A DNA stretch of 64,000 nucleotides, taken from NCBI GenBank assembly GCA_035771165.1, contig JAWNZC010000028.1, forward strand, positions 240,001 to 304,000, given 5' to 3'. This document shows, one piece after another, positions 59,003 through 64,000 of the stretch. The position numbers and the translations under genes are program-made. The notes under the pieces were generated by a model. It had not been told where the DNA came from and did not search any database. It saw only the letters and a program-made list of their open reading frames with translations. The stretch's first letter is position 1; the number at the start of each line of letters is the position of its first letter. The DNA comes from Paragorgia papillata. Its lineage: Eukaryota; Cnidaria; Anthozoa; Scleralcyonacea; Coralliidae.

Positions 59003-59192
59003 AATACCAAATGGTTTTCCGTGTTTGGATACTCTGATCCAAACACGCGGGAAATTGCGAGACTGGAGAAAAGCGTAACAAAACACGAGCCGTAGGCGAG
59101 TGTTTTTAGCTTTTCGAAAGTCGAGCAATTTCCCAAGTGTTTGGATAAGAGTCTCCAAACACGGAAAAAACCATTTGGTATTTCTTTTATAA
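59003..59192. mobile_element. Foldback MITE with GAAATACCAAATGGTTTT ends
   Basis: The arms mirror each other, including CCGTGTTTGGA and GGGAAATTGC. A part of the same repeat recurs at 59,255-59,285. A 100-codon minus frame here is derived from the repeat. Confidence 0.8.
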
Positions 59193-59384
59193 AATAATCA
59201 CAAGTGAATACGATATACTGTCCGACATTTTCAAAAAATCGTTTTGGCGGGAATTTTCCATGTTTGGATACTCTGATCCAAACACGGCAATTGACCAATC
59301 AGGGCTCGCGTAGTATACATGTTATTTTATAAAGACTTTTCCCGTGTCTGGGTTGGTATAAACTCACCTTCATCAGGCCATCTC

Positions 59385-59535
59385 ATTCTGTTTTTTATCT
59401 GACGTTACGGCAGTCATATTGGTGCACCGAAGAAATGAAATGGCGTAATTTAACTTTATTCTTATTCAAACATTTCGTATTCTTTCACCACCCCAACGGG
59501 CCACCGATCACGCGAGTGAAAATGATCCATGCTAT
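59385..59535. mobile_element. MITE family M1, diverged copy 3
   Basis: TTATCTGACGTTACGGCAGTC and CCACCCCAACGGGCCACCGATC match the copies at 9155 and 14,142. Confidence 0.7.
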
Positions 59536-59616
59536 ATATATATATATATATTTCTAAAATCTTTAATAATTCATGAGGAAAATTCAAAAGAAATTAACGT
59601 TTAATCAATGTCTGTT

Positions 59617-59755
59617 TACTCCGGTACAGAACTGATATCAGTGTCTGTAAATGTGATACAGAACTGTTTAAAAAAACATCAGTTCTGTATCACATTTACA
59701 GACTGATCATATCAGTTCTGTAGCAAGTGTACAGACACTTCGCATTCAACTATCT
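59617..59755. mobile_element. Short foldback
   Basis: CAGAACTGATATCAGTGTCTG and GTAAATGTGATACAGAACTG are mirrored around a run of A. Confidence 0.75.
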
Positions 59756-59799
59756 TGAGTAAGGTACGCTGGTAGCGTCCTCATACAAGATGAAGATGC

Positions 59800-60022
59800 A
59801 AACATTTGTTGCCCAACAACGTTTGTTGCCCAACAACGTTTGTTGCCCAACAACGTTTGTTGCCCAACAACGTTTGTTGCCCAACAACGTTTGTTCAATA
59901 ACAACGTTTGTTCAATAACAACGTTTGTTCAATAACAACGTTTGTTCAATAACAACGTTTGTTCAATAACAACGTTTGTTCAATAACAACGTTTGTTCAA
60001 TAACAACGTTTGTTCAATAACA
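59800..60022. repeat. 17-bp satellite in two blocks
   Basis: About five units of AACAACGTTTGTTGCCC, then about eight of AACAACGTTTGTTCAAT. Only the linker changes (GCCC to CAAT), and each variant is confined to its own block. AACAACGTTTGTT is nearly palindromic. Confidence 0.9.
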
Positions 60023-60339
60023 AATGATGACCAGCAAGGCTTTTTTTCCACGTCATGTGCGACTAATAATGTGGGACTAATATTAAATTAAAGCGCATGC
60101 TCGTATAACTAATTTAATAATCGTAGCCTATTAAACCTTACCTCGAAGGTTTATCAGCTGTTAACATGATTTATTTTTGTTTAGTTACCCCGATACAGAA
60201 CGGCCACCCATTCTGTAAATAGTACATATACATATATATATATATATAAACGCTGAAGCAAACGAATATTCCTATTCCTACTTAAAAAGTAAAATAATTA
60301 AGACACAGCTGTGCAAATAGGCTAAGAAAACCTACGATG

Positions 60340-61015
60340 GACCCACTGACCTATATGTAACTGGACCGCGCGGGTCCGTTCCAAAGTGACCAAACAAAGA
60401 TGGCGGAAATATCAGTCTTTTCTTTCGTAGTAGCAACCGCTGACTTTAGTCTGTCTAATATATTTGACTGTGGGCTCACCTGCGCCCGCAGACCAATCAA
60501 TCAGTTATAAATTCATTTCTGAGAAAAAGGTTGGCGGTTACTACCATAAAAGAATAGAGCCATAAACCACCTTTTTGGATTGGTCACCCATTGTCAGTAG
60601 TTGAAATAGGGCGTCTGCCGTCCAGTTATATGTCAGTGGTGTCGTAAGTGGTGTCAAGGCCGGATCACTGACTTACGTATAACTGGACTGCACCCACCTT
60701 ATCGTAATCATACCAAAGTGGTGGATACTTGGGTTATTTTCTCCTATAGTAGTAACCGCTTACATTTTTTCTGAATGACTTTATGACCACATTGTTGGTG
60801 TGAAAGAGCCCACAGTCGAATAAAAAGTATAGGTAAGAATAAGGTCAGCGGTCACTTTCATAAGAAAGGTGTCATATTTCCCCTATTGATTAACTGGATT
60901 GTTCAGATTGCGGGCACAGCTGAGCCAACAGTTAAATAAACATATTAGGCAAAATAAGGCCAGCAGTGGCTACCATGAGAGAAAATACCCATATTTCTTT
61001 GTTTGATCACAGGAC
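60340..61015. repeat. Diverged inverted repeat region
   Basis: CCACTGACCTATATGTAACTGG (60,347) and its inverse near 60,620 form arms; a second, weaker pair follows to about 61,010. AAGATGGCGGAAAT and CCACAGTCGAATAAA words recur. Non-coding. Confidence 0.45.
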
Positions 61016-61257
61016 CAGCAGACTTGTTATATATATATATGTATATGTGTGTATATGTATGTATATGTTCATATAGGTCAGTGTTAAAGACTGATACAGA
61101 CTGAATGTGACAAAATGTTCTTAGCTTAGCAAGTGCAAGGTTATGTTTCCAGTCTTCCTCGCTATATCGAGGGAATCTTGAAAACTTAGATAGTTAAATA
61201 CGTTATGAATGTGACTAGATGAAACTAAGAACAGCCATGGCATACACGAAGAAGGAA

Positions 61258-62140
61258 AATATGTAAAATATTATTTCATATGTAAAATATCTATTTCATA
61301 TGCGAAATATTTATTTCATATGCGAAATATTTATTTCATATGCGAAATTTTTTTTTTGTATGCGAAATACTTATTTCATATGTGAAATATTTATTTCATA
61401 GGTGAAATATTTATTTCATGTGTGAAATATTTATTTCATATGTGAAATATCTATTTCATATGCGAAATATTTATTTCATATGCGAAATATTTATTTCATA
61501 TGCGAAATATTTATTTCATATGCGAAATATTTATTTCATATGCGAAATATTTATTTCATATGCGAACTATTTATTTCATATGTAAAATATTATTTCATAT
61601 GTAAAATATTTATTTCATATGCGAAATATTTATTTCATATGCGAAATATTTATTTCATATGTAAAATATTATTTCATATGTAAAATATTTATTTCATATG
61701 TAAAATATTTATTTCATATGCGAAATATTTATTTCATATGTAAAATATTATTTCATATGTGAAATATTTATTTCATATGCGAAATATTTATTTCATATGC
61801 GAAATTTTTTTTTTGTATGCGAAATATTTATTTCATATGCGAAATATTTATTTCATATGCGAAATATTTATTTCATATGCGAAATATTTATTTCATATGT
61901 GAAATATCTATTTCGTACAGTATATAAAATATCTATTTTGTAAATAATGCAAATGTAAAATATATCTATTTTATATACATTGTATATGTGAAATAACTAT
62001 TTCAGATGTAAAATATTTATTTCATATGGAAAATATATATTCTATATGTAAAATATCTATTTCATATGTGGACTATCTATTTCAATGAAACAGCTATTTT
62101 ATATGTGAAAAATCTATTTCACATGTGAAATATCTAAAAG
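61258..62140. repeat. 20-bp palindromic AT satellite, roughly 40 units
   Basis: The unit GCGAAATATTTATTTCATAT varies at the GC/GT/TA dinucleotide, and shorter 19-bp units occur. Both ATTTCATATGNGAAAT and AAATATTTATTT are near-palindromic. The cycling open frame inside is a by-product. Confidence 0.9.
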
Positions 62141-62255
62141 GTTTTGTGACTATGAAAAACAGCTTTGGGTAATTCCTTCTTTACATAACCAGTCCATGGC
62201 CTGAAAACCATCCTAAATATTAGTTGGTTTTAATCTACTCCTGGCAAAATATCAG

Positions 62256-62504
62256 CTAACCTCTAAATATTGCATTGGAATTACTACCCGTTACTTGTGA
62301 TGGTATATCTTCACTGGGTGTAGCCATGTGACCAAGGGGTGTCTCTGTGAGTAGTACGTCGGTCGTGCTGGTAGACGTCTGGGTAAGGTCTTTGAAATGT
62401 CGGTGGACAGTTTGGAGGAATGTTACTCCAGTCATCCATTGTGGAGTACAAATAAGGAATAAGTGAATAGAATAAACTATCCAGTTTCTCCTTTTAACAA
62501 ACAA
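62256..62504 (-). CDS. Possible first exon of a secreted or membrane host protein
   Basis: The minus-strand frame starts MFVKRRNWIVYSIHLFLIC, a fair signal peptide or signal anchor. A Ser/Thr-rich segment (TQTSTSTTDVLLTETPLG) follows. Near its end (AGAG|GTTAGC) there is a weak splice donor. No downstream exon was identified, so the gene model is incomplete and may be chance. Confidence 0.25.
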   Translation of the reverse strand: MFVKRRNWIVYSIHLFLICTPQWMTGVTFLQTVHRHFKDLTQTSTSTTDVLLTETPLGHMATPSEDIPSQVTGSNSNAIFRG

Positions 62505-62603
62505 ATGGTAAATACTGTTATCAATTTATGCAATGGAGAACCTGTGCAAATTACACTGAACATTCTTGTTAATTAAATTTCCAACCTACGTTCAAATCAT
62601 GCG

Positions 62604-62677
62604 AGTCCCAGTAGCTCAATGGTTAGAGCATCTCACCGGCGGTCAGAAGGCTGTGGGTTCAAGTCCCACGTGGGAAC
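62604..62677 (+). repeat. tRNA-like SINE head
   Basis: A box TAGCTCAATGGTTAGAGC and B box GGGTTCAAGTCCC are good, but the acceptor stem has mismatches and the anticodon loop lacks U33. The following GAACTCAGAAAT matches the copy at 24,085-24,162. It is therefore read as a tRNA-derived SINE or pseudogene rather than a tRNA gene. Confidence 0.55.
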
Positions 62678-62856
62678 TCAGAAATTTCTTTAAGTAAAAT
62701 GGCTCGAAGAACATTTACATTCAATTCTCATATCCGAGCTAGCGTATCTATTGATCTCTATTCTTATTAATGTTGAAGAATCCAAAAGTAGCAAGCTATC
62801 CCATTAAAAGTGTTTTGACTGGCCCTAAAATATTCTTTGCCCACAGCCCTGGAAGG

Positions 62857-63172
62857 GTTAACACTTTGAGGCCAGTGGAGCTCTTCCTGTGCTGAATAAA
62901 TTAATCATCTGGCATTAGCCGGAATAAAATACTAAAGACTCATTGTCAGGTTTCAAAGTGTTAAAGAGATAGGTTTTAATACTTTGAGGCTGGACCTCTC
63001 CCTGTGCTGAATAAAATTGTCTGGCATTAGCCGGAATAAAATACTAAAGACTCGGTCATCAGGCTTCAATTCGTGGTAAAAAGATAGATTTTAACATTTT
63101 GAAGCTGGACCACTCACTGTGCTGAATAAAATCAAACTTTAAGACTCCTCATTAGGCTTCAAAGTGTTAATT
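62857..63172. mobile_element. Three tandem copies of the CTGGCATTAGCC mini-MITE
   Basis: Units begin AACACTTTGAGGC and end GGCTTCAAAGTGTTAA. Inside is GTGCTGAATAAAAT followed by (G)TCTGGCATTAGCCGGAATAAAAT. This is the same core family as the 25-bp satellites. The third unit lacks most of the core. Confidence 0.7.
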
Positions 63173-63229
63173 AATCCGCCACTACATTCCCAGAGCCTTT
63201 TTAAAATTGGGAGGGTGGGAAAAGGCCTT

Positions 63230-63467
63230 GGCAATTACAAGCATCAAGAATTTCAGTTTCTGGCCCAATAATGATGCACTATGGGATAGAATCAAAGGTC
63301 AAGTGAGCACCAATTAAGTCAGTGCCATATTGTTTATTTGTTGTGGCTCATGAATGTTCTTTGTTAATAATGGCACTGACTTAATTGGTGCTCACTTGAC
63401 CTTTGATTCTATCCCATAGTGCATCATAATTGGGCCGAAAACTGAAATTCTTGATGCTTGTATTGGC
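63230..63467. mobile_element. Foldback MITE with ~100-bp arms
   Basis: ACAAGCATCAAGAATTTCAG and TGATGCACTATGGGATAGAA are mirrored; the loop includes TTGTTTATTTGTTGTGGC. Non-coding. Confidence 0.9.
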
Positions 63468-64000
63468 TGGTCACAGCACCCAGAAATATATAGCTGGGTG
63501 TAATAATTTAGCATTTGGTGTGCAAAATCATTCTGAGTAATGGCAGTCCCATTCAAGAATTTCATCGTAATGGCGGCCCCACTGGGATTACGTGTGGCTA
63601 AATGGAGGAATTGCTCCGACTTGTGATTGAACGATAAAACTAGTAACAGTGGTGTCGAGTTACCACGTTTAAGTAAGTGTTCATGCAGGCAGTTGTATTA
63701 AATATATGAAAGTTTTATCTATCCGATTCTATATTTGAAGACGAAGCCAGTCAACGATGGGTTCTACACGTATAGTAAAGTGTAGTTACATAATTCACCA
63801 TCGTTATAGTGGAAGTCTTTGAATTTAAGTTGGCTCCCTATAGTTTCAATAAATACGCGCTATTTCATACGCTCATTATCTAATGTTATTCACAAGTTTA
63901 AAAATTTATTAGATAAATGTCAAGTAGACCCTACTATGGCAGAACTACTGCAGATACAAAATACCTACCAAAAAGTTCAATTATTTGCTGTTACCATGGT
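63468..64000. other. Gene-free end of the window, nothing recognised
   Basis: A pair of ATGGC(A/G)G-CCC words near 63,540-63,580 and a weak inverted match around 63,750-63,800 are visible. No exon can be supported. Confidence 0.35.

Noticed and set aside
61480..61683. 67-codon cyclic open frame
   Set aside because: Translation of the 20-bp satellite.
62604..62677. Functional tRNA gene
   Set aside because: A and B boxes are good, but acceptor and anticodon stems do not pair properly and the anticodon loop lacks U33. A SINE head explains the match to 24,085-24,162.

Overview
The window is animal nuclear DNA. It holds one spliced host gene, many foldback/MITE elements and satellite arrays, and a complete self-synthesising DNA transposon of the Polinton/Maverick class. 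The host is most likely a cnidarian, probably an anthozoan. I infer this from a host gene that joins fibrinogen-like and uromodulin D8C-type modules, and from 5S-rRNA-derived and 'TAAAAT-GTCTGG-GTTAG' repeats of a kind I associate with coral genomes. No database was searched.

Layout. 1-18 kb: almost only transposons and satellites. A segmental duplication (about 8.0-10.7 kb and 11.7-16.7 kb) carries arrays of a 25-bp unit. 18.98-31.21 kb: a complete minus-strand host gene. I assembled it from ten coding exons whose splice phases agree throughout, giving 521 codons plus a stop. The product is a secreted protein with a signal peptide, a fibrinogen-like region, a collagen-NC10-like trimerisation segment, a short coiled coil and a D8C domain. 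31.8-32.9 kb: a duplicated repeat. 33,245-53,307: the Polinton, 20,063 bp, with 241-bp terminal inverted repeats beginning AG and ending CT, and a 6-bp target duplication TGCGGT. It sits inside a Mutator-like MITE (9-bp duplication CGCACTGAC). That MITE sits inside a 5S-derived repeat, which was hit again by a third transposon. 54-64 kb: more MITEs and satellites, two further 5S-like repeats and a tRNA-like SINE head.

The Polinton has 23 intact, tightly packed, intronless genes. They encode a protein-primed DNA polymerase, DDE integrase, packaging ATPase, double-jelly-roll major capsid protein, a probable penton/minor capsid protein and a RuvC/Ydc2-type Holliday-junction resolvase. There are also several small membrane proteins, one with a PPxY late-domain motif, and one protein with an N-myristoylation signal. 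The usual adenain-like maturation protease is absent. A Cys/His domain upstream of the polymerase exonuclease may be a substitute.

The most unusual signal is regulatory. Start codons fall into two classes. Seven genes, including the polymerase and the primase-C-terminal-like proteins, have TATAATAAAG or GTAATAAAG plus a purine-rich spacer before ATG. Sixteen genes, including capsid, ATPase, integrase and membrane proteins, have AATAAA or TAAA fused directly to ATG. Several transcription units also end in a near-perfect inverted repeat that keeps its form but not its sequence. This resembles an early/late programme and the 3' hairpins known from giant viruses. It suggests an endogenous virus that may have depended on non-host, perhaps helper-virus, transcription.
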